64,000 bases of DNA, from positions 5,259,458 through 5,323,457 of the forward strand of contig NC_037643.1 in NCBI RefSeq assembly GCF_003254395.2. Reading direction: 5' to 3'. This stretch comes from Apis mellifera. Lineage: Eukaryota; Arthropoda; Insecta; Hymenoptera; Apidae. The notes under the pieces were generated by a model. It searched no databases. It was not told the DNA's origin and was given only the letters and a program-made list of their open reading frames with translations. Of this stretch, positions 1 through 14,837 are shown piece after piece. Every line of letters starts with the position of its first letter. The stretch's first letter is position 1. The position numbers and the translations under genes are program-made.

Positions 1-2387
1 AATAAATTAATAAATTGATTCTTTCAGTCAAAAATATAATAAATATAACCTAAAATTATTTTAAATGTAATATAATAAGAAATATTCTACTTTAAAAAAT
101 TATAATTAAAATTTATATAACATAAAAGATTTAAAAATTAAAAAAGATTTTGAATTGAATTTAATTTATTATGATATGAAATATTAGATATCTAATTAGA
201 CATATTTAAAAATTTCAATTAAAAAAATTAAAAATATATCTCTTCAAAATCAAAATAAAATAATAAAAATTAATAAAAATGTTACATTAAAAATTAAATA
301 ATTATTAATATTAGAATCCAATATATATACATTATAGATGTATTATTATGGATTTTCTTATATGTTTTCTTTAATGTTATAATATATATTATAACATTAA
401 ATTTTTTAAATAATATCAATTTCTTCATTAATAGAATGAAAATTATTTTAGATTATTCATATTATTATTGTTTTTTTTTAAATGTTAAAAAGGTTGTGGA
501 TATTATAAACTAAGAATACTTGATCAATTTCTAAATAATTTTTAAAAGAAAATCAAAGGAATCTATCGTATAATTTATTGGATTTTTATAACTTGTATCA
601 TTACGACATCATTATGCGCAGTTACTTCGCTATTTTTACAATACTATCAAATGTACGCAATCGTTTAATTATGAATATCTATAGATATAATTGTCATTTA
701 ACACAGCTTCATAATATATTCATTGTTTTTTTTTTTTTTTCATTTTTCTCGACAAATAATTTATTTCATTTAATTTCATTTGAAATTTTTTTTGTTTCAT
801 TTATTTAATCATATTTATGATTCTATATTATATTCAATATTCATATATTGCTATAAAATGTAGAAAAACAATATTTATTTAAATATATAAATAATTTAGA
901 TTACTTTTAAACAATTATTATAAAGATTACGAACTAGAACTAATTAAATATAATTAAAAAATTAAACCATAATAAAAATATTTGCTTTCATTAGCATACT
1001 TATATTTTCTTTTTATTTTATGATAATATATATTATACTATATATATTATATTATAATATTATTATTGTACAAATATATGTGTATAGATATAATAATAAA
1101 TTTTAATTGGAAGAATTTAAATAAGAAAATATAAAATTTATAAATTATTTTAGTTCTGTAATTATTAAAATATTATATTTTAAGAGAAGAGAGGTACATT
1201 TAACAATGCTTATTATTAAAATAATTTATATAAAAAATTTTATATATTTTTTCAAAATTGATATTATTCTAAACTTAACAATCAAGTTACATAAACATAT
1301 TTTTAACAATATAATAAAATCTTCAAAACTTTAAATAATAATCAATCTTCAAATAATAAAAATTTCAATCATCTAGAAATTATAGGAAATTAAAGATTCG
1401 CAAAGATTTTTTTAAGATTTTCAATACCATCAATTTATCAACAATTTTTATTAATTTATTAATTTATTAATTTTCAAACCAATATTGATCAGAACATTAA
1501 TTTAAATAGAATCATGTACTTTGCAGAGAATTAACTTAATATTATTAATGCATTATTTTTATTACAAATATAATCACTCAATATTATATCTTGAAACGCT
1601 AATTTATTTATTATATTTCAACAGTCTCAAAACTGGAACAAATAAAAATGTATATTTAAATTTACAATTATTCACATTAATATTCGTTCTATCTTTTAAT
1701 TTATTTTCATAATATAAATAATATATAAATAAATATAATTGAAATTGTTTATAAATTTTCCAAAATAAATATTTCAAATAATTTATATTTTATAACAAAT
1801 TGGATGTATAATTTAAATAATTTTTTTATATTCAAAGTAATAAACTCGCAGACAGTATAATGTTCGAATATTAATGTAAATAACCATATACTATCTATTC
1901 TATTAGAATTGCAGCGGTAAATATTATATAATATATAATAAAATATAATTCAAAAATACATAACATCATTATTAATTATTTATCAATTTTTTGATAAATA
2001 TTTTCGATAAAAAATTATTGCATTATCTAGCTTTCTTTCTCTATTTTAATAAGAATAATAATAATAGAAAAGATTTATAATTTATAACTAATGATAGAAT
2101 ATTAATACATTTGAGAATAAAATTTTTGTTACAATTATTCTCCAGCATTATTTTTCTCTAAAAATAAATTGGAATATTACATTGAGAATGAAAGTTATTA
2201 TTGCAATTACTTTTAATGAATCCATTAAATGTAAAATTTTATGTCAAATAAGGACACAAGGAATATGTAGGTATATGTATAAGATCAATCTTGATATACA
2301 TCTCTTTGAACAAACAAAAAAAAAGTAATAATTAAAGGAAGAGAAATATATAATCAAAGAAACACTTGATTAAAGAAATTTATAAAA
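1..2387. other. AT-rich spacer, no gene seen
   Basis: Very A+T-rich sequence full of short homopolymers and TA-rich stretches. The open frames present (for example 578-808 and 1521-1712) are Phe/Ile/Asn/Tyr-rich translations of AT-rich DNA, with no domain or plausible splice context. The right end holds the putative polyadenylation signal of the neighbouring cuticle gene. I see nothing else here. Confidence 0.7.
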
Positions 2388-2414
2388 TTTATTTAAAACT
2401 AAAAATAGTACAAC

Positions 2415-3474
2415 TCAAGCAGGAAGATGTTCACCCACAGGATGGAAACCATTCTCATCAGCTACATAATTTACAGTGTATACTGTATTGCTTTGTGGTT
2501 CTACCCAACTATAACTGCCTCGAACAGTTAAAGCCTCATTTTCGGTTCCTTCATTAACTAATTCCGCTACTTCCTGATGAGACTGACCATTGGAAAGTTC
2601 GTAGGCATATCTATAGCCACCCAAGCCAATATTATCTGAGGGTGTTTCTTTGACGAGTACTACCTCTTCTTGACGTCCTTGAGGTGCAGCATAGACAGTG
2701 GCAATGACAAGAGCGAAAGCAATGAACTGTAACAAAAAAAATTAATTAGTTATAAATTAATTAGCACTTGAACTTGAATAAAATTATGCAAACGAATATT
2801 TTGTTTCATTCAATAAAATGAAAAAGCTCATTGATTGAAAAAATACATAGGTATGCTGTGAAGCCTAATTCTAAAAATAGAATTGTTTCAATAATTCAAT
2901 ATTAATTCAATTACAATGTAATAAAATTTATTTGCTAAATATTAATTTAATAATCAACATATAATATTATTAAGTGATATGAAACACTAGAGTAACTCAT
3001 TGCTTTATTTCAAATATGTTTTTAATTTTATTTCATATAAGTCGCCACTGTGTTTCAGTCACAAGTATGTGAATTTTCGCGATGTTTTATGCGAGTTATG
3101 CAAGATCCATTACTAATGATTTACTTAAAATAGTTCTAAAAACATATTTGCATCTCGACAATAGACAAGGGAACGAACGATAATATGTGTAATTGCAGTA
3201 TCGTTGTTAACAGTACATAACAATACTGTGGGCTTTAATTGCACGTTCGTAAGCGTTTTATAATCGGCGATCTCTTACGAACAATTATTTTATTTTTTTC
3301 CATTTCGAGGATGAAGATCCACCAATGGAAAGAAACGAAATTTCGATATCATCTTTTTCTTTTCTAAACCGTGGAATAAAAGAGAAGAAGGAATAACGAA
3401 TTTAAACAACGGTGAACACTTTTGACATCCGATATGTCGAATTATTAGTCGAAGAAAACACGCACCAGCTTCAT
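2415..3474 (-). CDS. RR-1 cuticle protein, two coding exons, 106 aa
   Basis: Structural protein of soft cuticle. The Rebers-Riddiford (R&R) domain of this family binds chitin after secretion by epidermis. Coding exon 1 is 3466-3474 (ATG AAG CTG, then GTGCGT donor). Exon 2 is 2415-2726, after a TTGTTACAG acceptor. Joining them gives the signal peptide MKLFIAFALVIATVYA followed by a short acidic linker and the R&R region (about residues 38-105), with GGYRYAYELSNGQ and GSYSWVEP...YTVNYVADENGFHP and the usual HLP end. The length of 106 aa fits the small flexible-cuticle/LCP class. An AATAAA lies at 2388-2393, 22 nt past the stop. A reading starting at 2735 runs through the acceptor; the nine-base exon is preferred because the splice signals and signal peptide are both better. 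The gene points toward a second RR-1 gene 18 kb away. The exact CPR orthologue is not assigned. Confidence 0.93.
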
Positions 3475-3550
3475 GATCGGTTATTTTGGTATGGAACTTC
3501 TTTGGATTGTCGAAGACGATACAAGTGTTGTGAGATGAGCTAGATCACAA

Positions 3551-3586
3551 TACTGATTCGATCTTGATCCACGGGACCGTTATATA
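3551..3586 (-). promoter_or_regulatory. Core promoter of the minus-strand cuticle gene (TATA box and initiator)
   Basis: On the minus strand a TATATAA box occupies 3586-3580 and an arthropod-type initiator TCAGTA occupies 3556-3551. The predicted start (A at 3554) is 32 nt from the first T of the box, the canonical spacing. The start codon follows about 80 nt downstream at 3474. The surrounding CCGGCTATATAACGG and the CCGTGGATC just downstream recur at the other cuticle gene. Confidence 0.8.
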
Positions 3587-6500
3587 GCCGGATTTTCAAA
3601 CGAATTTTACCCCTTCCAGGGAGACAGGCTTCCAAAATTCTTCAGTAAAGATGTCGAAATCATCGAGTGGCATTGGCCGGTTGGCGGTGGTAGAACGATG
3701 ACCGACAAAGGAAGAGGCGGTGAATGTCAGGCAAGAATTCAAGGAAGAGCGGCCCAGGAGCGAAAATCGCACGTGATTTCACTGTGCTTGTAATCTCATA
3801 CGGATCCCTGTCTTACCAAACTTGGATGGAACAATGAACAGAATCGTCGTCAGAAAATCCTTGCAGAAGATATATAGGATTTGCTATCGCAGTTTAAGGG
3901 AAGTTAAATAAAGATGATTATTCAAAAGGGAATATGAATTTATGAATGCAACCAATGATTATTCCGAGTAAAATGTCGAAAAATAAATTAAACTGCGATA
4001 AGATAGGTGTTTCTAAAAAATATTTGCAAAGAAAAAATACTGTCCTATAATTAGATTTTTCGAATCATTTTGATTTTTTATCATTATATCATTTTTATAA
4101 TTGTAGCATACATGAAAAATATTCTTTATACTCAGAAAAGTATTATTTTCCTCCAATAAATTTTTCAAAAAGGATCTGTAAAATAAAAATGAATCAAAGA
4201 TATAAAAAATTGAATGAATTTTTTTGAAATTTAAAATTTAATTAGAAAAAAAAAGAGAATTGATATATTAATAATTGTAATAGAAAGATAGTATATATTA
4301 GATAAATAGTGATTAAATAAAAATGACTTACTTATAAAAAAAAGTGTCACAGATCTATATATAAACACCTATTTTCCAGAAAAATTCTCGATTATACTAC
4401 GTAATTTTAAAATACGTAACCATAACTGCACAATCTTAAAAATAAGTACATAAAATGCGTAAAATTGGATATAATCATGGATCGGAAGAAATAGTGGGTT
4501 GTTACATCTTCGGCATCGATTCCAAAAGTCTCGTTATGTGTTACACAATCGACCGAAGCTCTTCTTAATGGAAGTATTAGTAAAAAATGGTTGAGAGCTT
4601 CGATGTATCGGCATAATTCACTCGTAATTGGATTTAGCTTGTCATTACGACACATGGATCTTCACCGTCGTTTACATTTTTTACAAATTCATCGTCGATC
4701 GAAGCTATAATATTCGGAGGTCACGCAATTTCATTTCATCAAAAGGTGAATCTTGATCTTCAGCAAAAGTCACGTTCGGTTTCACCTAACAAACAATCAA
4801 AAGCAAAATAATTTTATTTTTATGATACAGTTACATCATTGATTAATCTTAATTTATTTCTATATTGAGAATTTTGCTCATATTTTTGTTGCAATATTTT
4901 TTTATAATGTTGTTGTTTATTCTTTTAATGATTTTACTTGAAAAATTATTTATAGAGTGTATAAATGTAATTTAAAGTAAATGTTATGAAAAATTGTTTA
5001 TAAAAATAACAGTTATCATATTTTTATAATATTATTTCGTTATATTAAGTTCATTATTATTTATCATTATGTATTTTGCTCGATTTAAAAATCCAAAAAA
5101 GATTCGCACGGAATTTCAATTCCATAAATCAATTCGATAAATTGCTATTAGATAATTATCTTGTGAAATTATTTTTTTTATTTTCAAGCATGTTGCAATC
5201 ATGATGTTAATCGTTTTGTGAGATTCTTCGTTTGGTGACATCTATTCCGTTTTCACGAACGATACTAGTTTTTAAATCTTGCAAATATATTCAAACCCAA
5301 GAGGATAAAAAATAAAGAACGCAAAGAAACGTTTCTTCGAGAAGAATGATTGCGTCAAGACAACCTTGTCGTTGTTCTAAGATATCTATGTAGTCTTTTC
5401 ATGTGGATGAGGAGAACAGAACAATAGCATTCTCTAATTTCTCTCTGTAGAAAAAAAAAAAAAACGAAGGGATGGAAGAAGAAAAAAAATATGCGTAGAA
5501 GTTCGAAAAGAAAGTCAGTGGATATATTACGTAACGATAGAGGCTGCTTATGTTAATGTCTGAAAGAGTAAGGTATCGATGCAGAAGAAGAAGAACTGGT
5601 AGAGAAGAGTGGAAAGGAAAGAAGATGAGTCTTGGCCTCAAGAAGGTCTATATTCTTTGTGTCACGATTCTTTTTTTTTTTTTCTTAATTTTTTTTTCTT
5701 TTCTGGAATTTACTGCAAAAAATAATAAATAATAATAATAAATAATAATCTCATACGGAAGATAATTAAAGTTCATTTTAAAATTTCTCTATAATTATGC
5801 ATGATGTTCTTAATATATCATTAAATTTTTGAAAAATTTTATATTACATAAATAAATAATTAAAAGTTATAATATTTTGAAGGCAAAATTTTAAAGAGTT
5901 TTTAACAATTGACGATTTAACAATGGAAACGATCTTTTCATTGTTGGTATTTATTTATATTATTCTCTTGAGTCATGTATTTAGAAACCTATAATTTAAA
6001 ATTCTTCTCATGAATGAGCAAAATTGCTATTATATTTGTTTAAGCTAAAATTAAAAATAAAAACTACTTTATATATAAACATAATTGTTTATAAATAAAT
6101 ATTAAATATCCAAAAAAAACTAAATTATCATAAATTAATATTTTATAGCAAAAATAAAAAATCTTCTAATCTTGTTTATTTGAATTATAATAACAATCTC
6201 ATTTGAATATAATATTTATTATTAAATAAATTTATAATGTAAGTTTTAATAAAAATTTTTATCATATGAATAGTTGTTAATTAGTTTTTTCATTTTTTGA
6301 AAATTTTTAATCAATTATGATTATTTGAATTTTAAAACTATAATATTTAATTATAATTATATATATTTTATATTAAACAATGAGGAATCAAATTATCATA
6401 AACGGATACTAATAGAAATATAAAATTTGTATGTAATTTATACATCCTTAAAAATATGTCTACTTAATACCTATATTCTTACATAAATAAATTTATAATA

Positions 6501-7198
6501 TCATGATTTAAAAGAGTGAAATATTAATTTTAAAAATTTTTGTATTATATATACTATACATACTATATATAATATACATATATGTGTATACATATTCAAC
6601 AAGTGTCTATCAAATGTCTTTTTTAAGCCGTAAAATTATGGTGAGAATGTAAAAACAGGATTTGTCAATGGATAAAACATGTTTATCCCTAGATGAAATT
6701 ACGTATAATTGATTTATGTCTACTATTCAGATATCTTATTCATTCTTTATAAAACTTTTGATGTCTTATTTGTAAGTTATATTTTCTAACTCCAAAAAAT
6801 CATTAATTTTATATTTTCTAAAAATGTAACAAATTATATCAAATGTTGTTACTTATATCATTATTATCTTACTTTGTTTGTTATATTATCATTATAGATA
6901 ATATAAAATATAAAAATTAATAGATATTAATTTTTTTTTATAATAAAAATAAAAAAACAAGAATGTATTCGTATACAAGTAGCATGATTTTTCGATTATT
7001 ATGTAGAAGATTAGAAAAATGGTGTCGAAATCAGTCGCATCAACTTTTGTTCTCAATTTTATTCTCAATACATACTTTCAGTGAAATTTCTGTTGATCAG
7101 GTTTCGTTAAGTTATTTCTCCATTCAGAAGATCCTCTTCATGGTGAATATATATACTTGGATGGCACGATATTAGATAATCAGTTGAGTTCTTGCGCG

Positions 7199-7218
7199 CT
7201 CGTGCATTGGTGCACGAG
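7199..7218. repeat. Perfect 8-bp inverted repeat (hairpin) with 4-base loop
   Basis: Arms CTCGTGCA and TGCACGAG are separated by TTGG inside a GC-richer island in the cuticle-gene spacer. It could be a dimeric factor site or chance; no flanking extension of the pairing is evident. Confidence 0.5.
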
Positions 7219-9769
7219 TCGTGACTTTTCCCTTTTTGTTACGGCTCATCGTGAATAATCGATTCTGCACGAAAATCTTCTTCTTTGGATAAAGAGGCGA
7301 AAACTTCGATCTGAAAAATTTATTTTATGAAATAAAAACGTTCATAATTTTGACTAACAAAATTTTAATTTTTGTCAAAATTAATGATATATTTAATTGT
7401 TATCTGAAAATAAAATTTTGTATTATAAAAAAAATCTGTAATTAAAAACATAAATTTTATTATTTAAACGTTTAAAAAAATATGGAATATATTTTATGTC
7501 AAAAAGAAATATATTAAAGTTAATTAAATAAATTATAGTTAATAATAAGCGTATTATCAATAAATAGAAATTAATTGCATAAGCATTTTGGTAAAATCGA
7601 TGATGTAAATTCAGAAGTACTTGACTTTTAGATACTACAAATGTGAAATACCACATCATATGATAAAATTCATCAGAAACAACTTTCTTTTAATGATTTC
7701 ATCATATATTTTCTCAACTTCAATAAAAAATATTTCTAAAAATCAATCACAATTATTTTATTTTGGTTTTAATATTTTTGTGGTAAATATTAAAGATTAA
7801 AGATATATTACTCATATGAAGACTCAAATAAATCAACTTTAAGATTAAGAAATAAGTAAATATATCTCTTAATCATTTATCATTTCTATTTTTTTGAGAT
7901 TAATCTCACAAATATACAATATATATTTTATCAAAGATCATTTTATAAAGATCATAATTAAAATTCATATATCATAATTAAATTAAATATATATTAAAAC
8001 TTTTCTAATTAAAATCTTCATTTTATTAATATATTTTGTATCTAAAAGTCAAGGACTATTAAATTAAAAATTATTTTCATATCAAAATTCTTAAAACTTT
8101 TTAATTAATAATATTTTAAAAATTAAAATTCTTTTTTCACAGAAATTGAAATTTTTAATTTTATAAAAACTTATTAATTTGTTACAACTTTTTAAAAATC
8201 ATAATTAAAAGTTAATTTTTATATATTTAAATTTGGAAAGTCTTTTTAAAATTATTCAATACATTCAGAAACACAGTGTCAGAAATCATTGAAAATGATC
8301 ATCAAAAATGAAGTCAATTATTTCGTTACAATCTGAAAGAGATACTGAGTTGAATCTATCACCATTACCTTGCCAAGTAATCCCTTATTTCATACAGATG
8401 TAAAGCATTCAAATGTTATGTTTGCTTGTATAAATAATTCTAACAAGATGATTGTCGCGATGAATATCAGCATTGAGTTATGATGACTGAACTTCTCGTC
8501 TTCCTATTTCTATTTGAGCACCTGGATAAATGATCAAAAGGTATAAAGTTTCTGATGAACAGAATGATTTATTCCTGAACAAGAACATTGTTCAATGTTT
8601 ATAATAAAAGTATTAGTAAAATGATATTGGTATTACTAAATCTCTATTTTCGATTCGTAATAATAATAATAATTAAATAATTCTCAATGACAAGTTAAAT
8701 TATTTTAAATATTTTAAATATTCATAATTCTTCAGGCAATAATTATGAGTTGTAAGAAAAATAGTCTAAAAAATTTCATTAAAATCTATTTAAAAAAAAG
8801 TTATAATTATTCTTGTACAATAAAAGATAAAATACAAAAATATCAATATTATAATTTGATTTTAATATTAAACATATTGTTCGAACAGCTATAACGATTT
8901 CAAAAAAAGCTTGGGAAGAATTTCTATGGACTTGTCATTCGAGAATTTTCTGAGAATCTGGTATATTTTTTAGAAAGTCCGATCTAGAAAGTTTTTATTC
9001 TGTAATTTATCGATTAGATTAATTTTATATATAAATTACATTCTATTTCTGAATTTTTATTCTTTAAATTTACAAGTATAAAAAATATTTATTATTTTAA
9101 GAATTCACACTAAGAATTAATATAATAATAAAAATATCAATTTATATATGTATTTAAAATATTATAAAAACATACGAAATATATAGAAAATATTATTCTG
9201 AATAATTACTTGTTAATATATCCTAATATACATTTTATTTCCATTTTCTTGTATAATTTATATCACAAAATATATCAAAAATTGAGTAATTCTATTAAAG
9301 AAATATCAACCAAACTTCATACTTAAAATTCACTCATACTAAAGATAAAGATAAAGCCTTTTATAAATAATTTATAAATTTTAAAATCATGTTCATAATC
9401 ATTCTTCTCCATATACCAAAAAATTTCTCTCTCTTAAAAATATAAATTCTTTGACAAGGCAATTTATCATTTTCTAGATAATATTGTGTCATTAATACCA
9501 GTTAGTATAGTAGTATACTTTTATAGATAAAAATTCACAGTATATACTTCATTATTTATTCAAGCCAGAAATAATTAGCTTATAAATTGAATCATATTCA
9601 ATAATATATTGATTGTTAATCCTATTGAAAAAAAATTGATAATTGATTAAAATAATATAGAAGTATAATGAAGAATAACGATAGAATTAAATACCTTATT
9701 AAAATTGATTTGAATTTGTAAATATATTGAACTTAATTATATCTCTAATGAGAAATCCACGTGAGAATT

Positions 9770-10080
9770 AAAAATTTCGCAAGAATCTAAGCTGAACCAC
9801 ATGAGGTCGATGTTGCTGCTGTCATCTTCGTTGTCGTCGACGTCGTCGTCACAATCGTTGCCGCCGGCTTAAAGGCACTAGTTGCGTAATAGAACTAGCG
9901 AACACGATGGCATGGATCGGTTAAATGCCACCACACTGTCGGCAGACGAGCCTCCACCGATATACAAGTACTATTGCGTCTACATAGTGGATTTTTAATG
10001 GTGGCTACGGAATCGAGACACAGGTGAATTAATACTCCGTTAATAGTGGTGCTCGAGGTTGCAAGGGTGTTTCAAAAATG
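9770..10080. other. GC-richer island with GTC/GTCGTCGAC trinucleotide run
   Basis: This island contains a run of GTT/GTC triplets (about 9810-9870) and then complex GC-balanced sequence in AT-rich surroundings. Neither strand has an open frame long enough to argue for coding. It may be a cis-regulatory element; function unknown. Confidence 0.4.
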
Positions 10081-12758
10081 TCAGGGATTACTCTTTGTGG
10101 ATGATAGACATTGGAATAATAAATTGGATAATGGTTGTGGTTTCTGTCCCTCTTATACAAGAGGTATGAATGTGCAAATCTTCTTTTTGAATAAAGACAT
10201 GGAATGAATTTTTATTTTTAATTTCAAACTTCAATAATAAAATGATGTTAAATAAATAAAACTTTAAAGTACTGAACCTTAAAGTAAATATAAAATAGAT
10301 ACTTTTATAGAAGTAAATATTTTTGATATGAGAAGAATATTATCATATAATTTTGGATTATAGTCTTGTTGAAGTTTAAAAGAATATTTAAAAGAAAATA
10401 ATTTATATAGTTCCTAATGATGCAATTTTGAATTAATTAAATGTGAAATAAGAATAAGAAATATAAATATAAGAATCGAAATTTTTTAATTAAATATTTA
10501 ATATCAAGTTTTTTATTATTGTAAATAATATTAATATATTTGAAATTAATATATAAATAATATATTACAAAACATTAGAATTATTAGAAGAACTAATAAT
10601 TTATTGTAATTAAAGACTATTAATGTGAAAAAATTATTAAAATGAATTTTGAAATAAACGAAAAATTATATTGTAAAAAATATGTTAGGATTAATATCAT
10701 TTATTATTGTGTGAATTCAAGTATGAAATTTAATACTCATACAAATAAATCAAAAGCATTGATAATGCATCTACTTCAAAACATTTAATAACATTAATGC
10801 ATTTAATAGCATACATTCATTCATTAAATCATTTAGATGAGTCAATGGTTTTTGAAATCAGAAACTGCATCATCATCATAATATCACCGTTCAAATGCAG
10901 CTTGATGTCTCTTTGATAGGTATGTCTTCAATTCACTTTGAAGTTTGTAAAAGATCATCAATAATCATTCTTATTTATTTTATATATAATAAATTATCGC
11001 AATAATCCATTTAGATTTTAAATCTTATAGTTTAATAATCTAATAAACTTCAAAATATACAAAAATTTATATATTATATATATATATTATAGACAGAAAT
11101 ACGTGAAATCTTTTTTCAAATCTTAAAATCTTATTAAATTCATTCATATTAAATTCATCTAATCTGAATTTCATCAGAGATATTTTATATCATAAGCACG
11201 AAATATATTATGCATTCGTGAGGCTTTAACAATATTCTGGATTAAACAGAAAAAGAAGCAACACTTGGTTAGCCAAGATACAAATCTACCTTTTTACCTC
11301 GAAAATGTCGCCTTGCAGTCGTGAATCATCCATTGTACATAAAACTTGTATCGATCGATTTATTTCATTCGTGCTGGATAAATTATCGATAGCATCCAGA
11401 GAGAGAGAACAATCACGAATTCAACTTCCTTTTCTTTCTTCAATTACATGAACATTGTGGCCGTGAAAAAAAATTCAAACACGAAATTTCACTGTTATTC
11501 AATTAACGTTGAAACGCATTGGCTTTGTAATTAGCTATTTAATACACTTTCTCTCTTTATACTCTCTTCTTCCAGTTATTGTATTATGTAATTTCACCGT
11601 AAGATTCAAATGCCAGCGGGCATTATCTTACCCAGTTTAATGAAATCTCCCTTGAATCATTTATTTCTGTTTTTTCTTTTGATTATTGCAATTATTTAAT
11701 CAAAAAGATTATTGCAATTAATGGTTTACATGAATTCTGAATCATCTATATCAATGATAAACTAAATTTTTAATCATTTGTTTGAAAAAGATTCTTGCTT
11801 AATTGAACTATTAATAAAAATCATAAATTATCAATATTAATAAATCATTTTATATTATTTATATTTAGCAATATTAAATTTTGTAATAAAAATAAATGAA
11901 ATTTTATAAATTCTAAATTAATCTAATTTGATTAATCTATTTCTTTCATATGTAAAATTATAATAATATCTATATTTTTTCACTTATTAATTGATCATTA
12001 TTAGTTAAGAAGAGAAAAGAATTAAAAGAGAAGAGAAGTAGAAGAGAATCCAAATATTGTAGAGGAAATAGGAATCTTCCTTTTAATTAAGCTGAAAAAT
12101 AAATATTGATTATTTAAAAAAAATAAAACAAATAATTTTGAAAAAGATAAAATTGTGATCAATATTATTATATTAGTATACTCACATTTTTTTTTTTAAA
12201 TGTGAGTAATTTTCACACTATCTTTGACAACATATTATACAAGAAACGCATAACTTCTTTGGAAAAGTAAAGAGGAGCCAATATTAGGTATTGGCTAATC
12301 GAAATAGTTGGCCTGAATGGTTTCAACAATATCTTGCTAATATCATGATTCACAAGCCGGCATGAACTTTCCGTTTCAATGTTCTTCTCTAGTCCTTTGA
12401 ACATCCTTCTTCTCGCGTGAACACGATTGATTTATTTAGCGGGTGTCAACGTTAGAATAGTCGTGCGAGCTATGGCAAGGTGACGAGGTCGAATCACCTA
12501 TGCGCCGCAAATGCATACGTATCGTTGCATTATGATTCTCGTAATTCATTAGGAATCTTTTGAATGTTGTCGGTCGAACGACGTTTTACGATAAGATAAT
12601 TACCAGTGAAGGATTCTATAAGTTTCTTAAGGAGTATTAACGAACGAAAAGTTCAAAGAAAACCGAAGAATATTATAAAATTGAGAATTAATTGAACATT
12701 TGTGTTTAGTATCGAATTTTTATATATTTAAAGAAATATGTAAGAAAAATATAAAAAC

Positions 12759-12789
12759 AAATTAAATTAATTAATTAATTAATTAATTA
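12759..12789. repeat. (TTAA)n simple repeat
   Basis: About seven consecutive TTAA units in spacer DNA. TTAA is also the target of piggyBac-type elements, but no element ends are seen here. Confidence 0.8.
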
Positions 12790-14095
12790 TCAATATTTGT
12801 AACAATAAAATATTATAATATTAATATTATTTTATAATCTTGTACATATTTCTTTACAATATATCTTTCAAACAAGAATTTAAATTAATTAAAAATAATA
12901 TCAAGTAATTAACATGTATTATTTATATCATAAAATTCATTAGATGAATAAAATATTTTCCTCATTAATATATTACTTTATTAAATTGATATCTGTATAG
13001 AAATTATTAAATCAATTACTATAATCGCTGTCATCAAAATGATTTCCTTATTGGCAATTTATTCGAAGGTTATTAGATAAATTATATTCGAATCTGAAGC
13101 ATATGATATCACCAAGAAAAACAGTATGTAATTCGTTCCATTCACATAACATCATCATCCACAATGCTGATAGGCGTTTCGATTAAGCGCAAAAATTAAT
13201 CGCTCCTCCTATTTCTCCACCTCTTGCTTACAACTTGTTTGTAGAATCGCTCCAAGCTATAATTTTCTCCATTATCAACCAATCAAATATTGCTGTGGAT
13301 TATTAAAATTTATTAGAAATAATGAAATAATCATAAATTTTGTTTATTAATTATTTTTAATTATATTAATGAATATGTTATAATTTTCCAATTAATATTA
13401 TTTTAAGATTTATTCTTTAATTTTTATTCTTAAATGATACAAATGTAGTACAAGTCAATGAATGCATCTTTTTTTTATATAATAATAACAAATATGAATT
13501 ATTTTCAAATATTTTTATCTCTATAATATTAATTGATAAAAAATTATATGATAAGATTTCATGATATTATAATAAAACTAAAACTATTTGTAATTTGTAT
13601 TTGTTTAACTTATTTAATAATGACATATAATATAATTACATGCATATAAAATTATGCAAATATTTTTCTTATAATACAATTAATAATATAATCTTATAAT
13701 ATAATTAATATTATTAATTTAATAGTAGTAATAAATTTTTTATTATTATAACAAATTTATGAAAACATTATTCATAATTATATTAACAATAATAAAAAAT
13801 TAATTATACTTAGAAAAATATAGAATATTTATAATTATACTATATTTAACTACATATATCAACGAATATTAATTTATACAAGAATAAAAAAGATATATTT
13901 AGTTTTCTAGTCTAAATCATTTAATTTAACTTCAAAGTTTTTTGTATATTAAAGATGACTTTTAATATATTATATTATGCATTATCATTACATATCAAAT
14001 AATTTATTTTTAATTTTAAGTCAGCATTTAAAAATATGAAAATCTTTATTTTCAAAAAATTTTAAATATTTTTAAATATATATTCTTATTATATA

Positions 14096-14222
14096 TTTAT
14101 TACATATATAAAATATATATATAATTACATATATAATATAATATTATATATATATATATATAATATTACATATATAAAATGTATATATTTTATATACATA
14201 TAATATATACATATATAATAAA
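14096..14222. repeat. TA-rich imperfect microsatellite cluster
   Basis: Several short (TA)n blocks broken by CAT and AAAA. Low-complexity sequence with no other content. Confidence 0.7.
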
Positions 14223-14787
14223 CATATAAAAAATTTTAAATATATACATTTTGTTTTCTCTAGTTCAAGTACAGAATTCTTCCTATTATTGCAAGGATAA
14301 TAAAAATGTACAGAGAAAGCTACAGCTCTTAGTCAAGGTAAAATGATGAAGAATCACAAAAAATTATCACCATATACTTTTTTATCTTCTATTGACTTTC
14401 ATTTCACATTCTTCTCACCTGTTTCATTCAATATTTTTGAATGAATGAATAAATATCTTATAGCTAATTTTTCTTATTGATGGAGACAAAGTATCACGAT
14501 CAAAAAAATGATAGTTGCGGAAATGCAATTTCGTCCATCAGCGGTATTTCAATAGGAAACTCTCTTGACCGATCGTGACTCGCGTTGTCTCCCTATTGCG
14601 TCAGAATGACTCCTCGTTACCTCTTAGATATCTGTAGATGTAGCTGTGCGACCTTTGCAGTAACGTTACGCGATTGAAAGATGAAAAAGAAGAGTGATAG
14701 AAGAATATAATACAAACCTGATGAAATTGGGAATTCTTCTTTTGCTATTGGATATATTCTCTGCAAAATTTTATAAAATTATATATG

Positions 14788-14790
<3 letters not shown>

Positions 14791-14834
<44 letters not shown>
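14791..14834. repeat. (TA)22 microsatellite
   Basis: An uninterrupted run of 22 TA dinucleotides in the cuticle-gene spacer. Likely length-polymorphic. Confidence 0.9.

Positions 14835-14837
<3 letters not shown>

Noticed and set aside
4407..4655. 82-codon minus-strand frame
   Set aside because: No recognisable motif and no splice partner; sits in a GC-richer spacer island.
5399..5732. Frames on both strands over poly-A/poly-T tracts
   Set aside because: Phe/Lys/Arg-rich translations of homopolymer runs.
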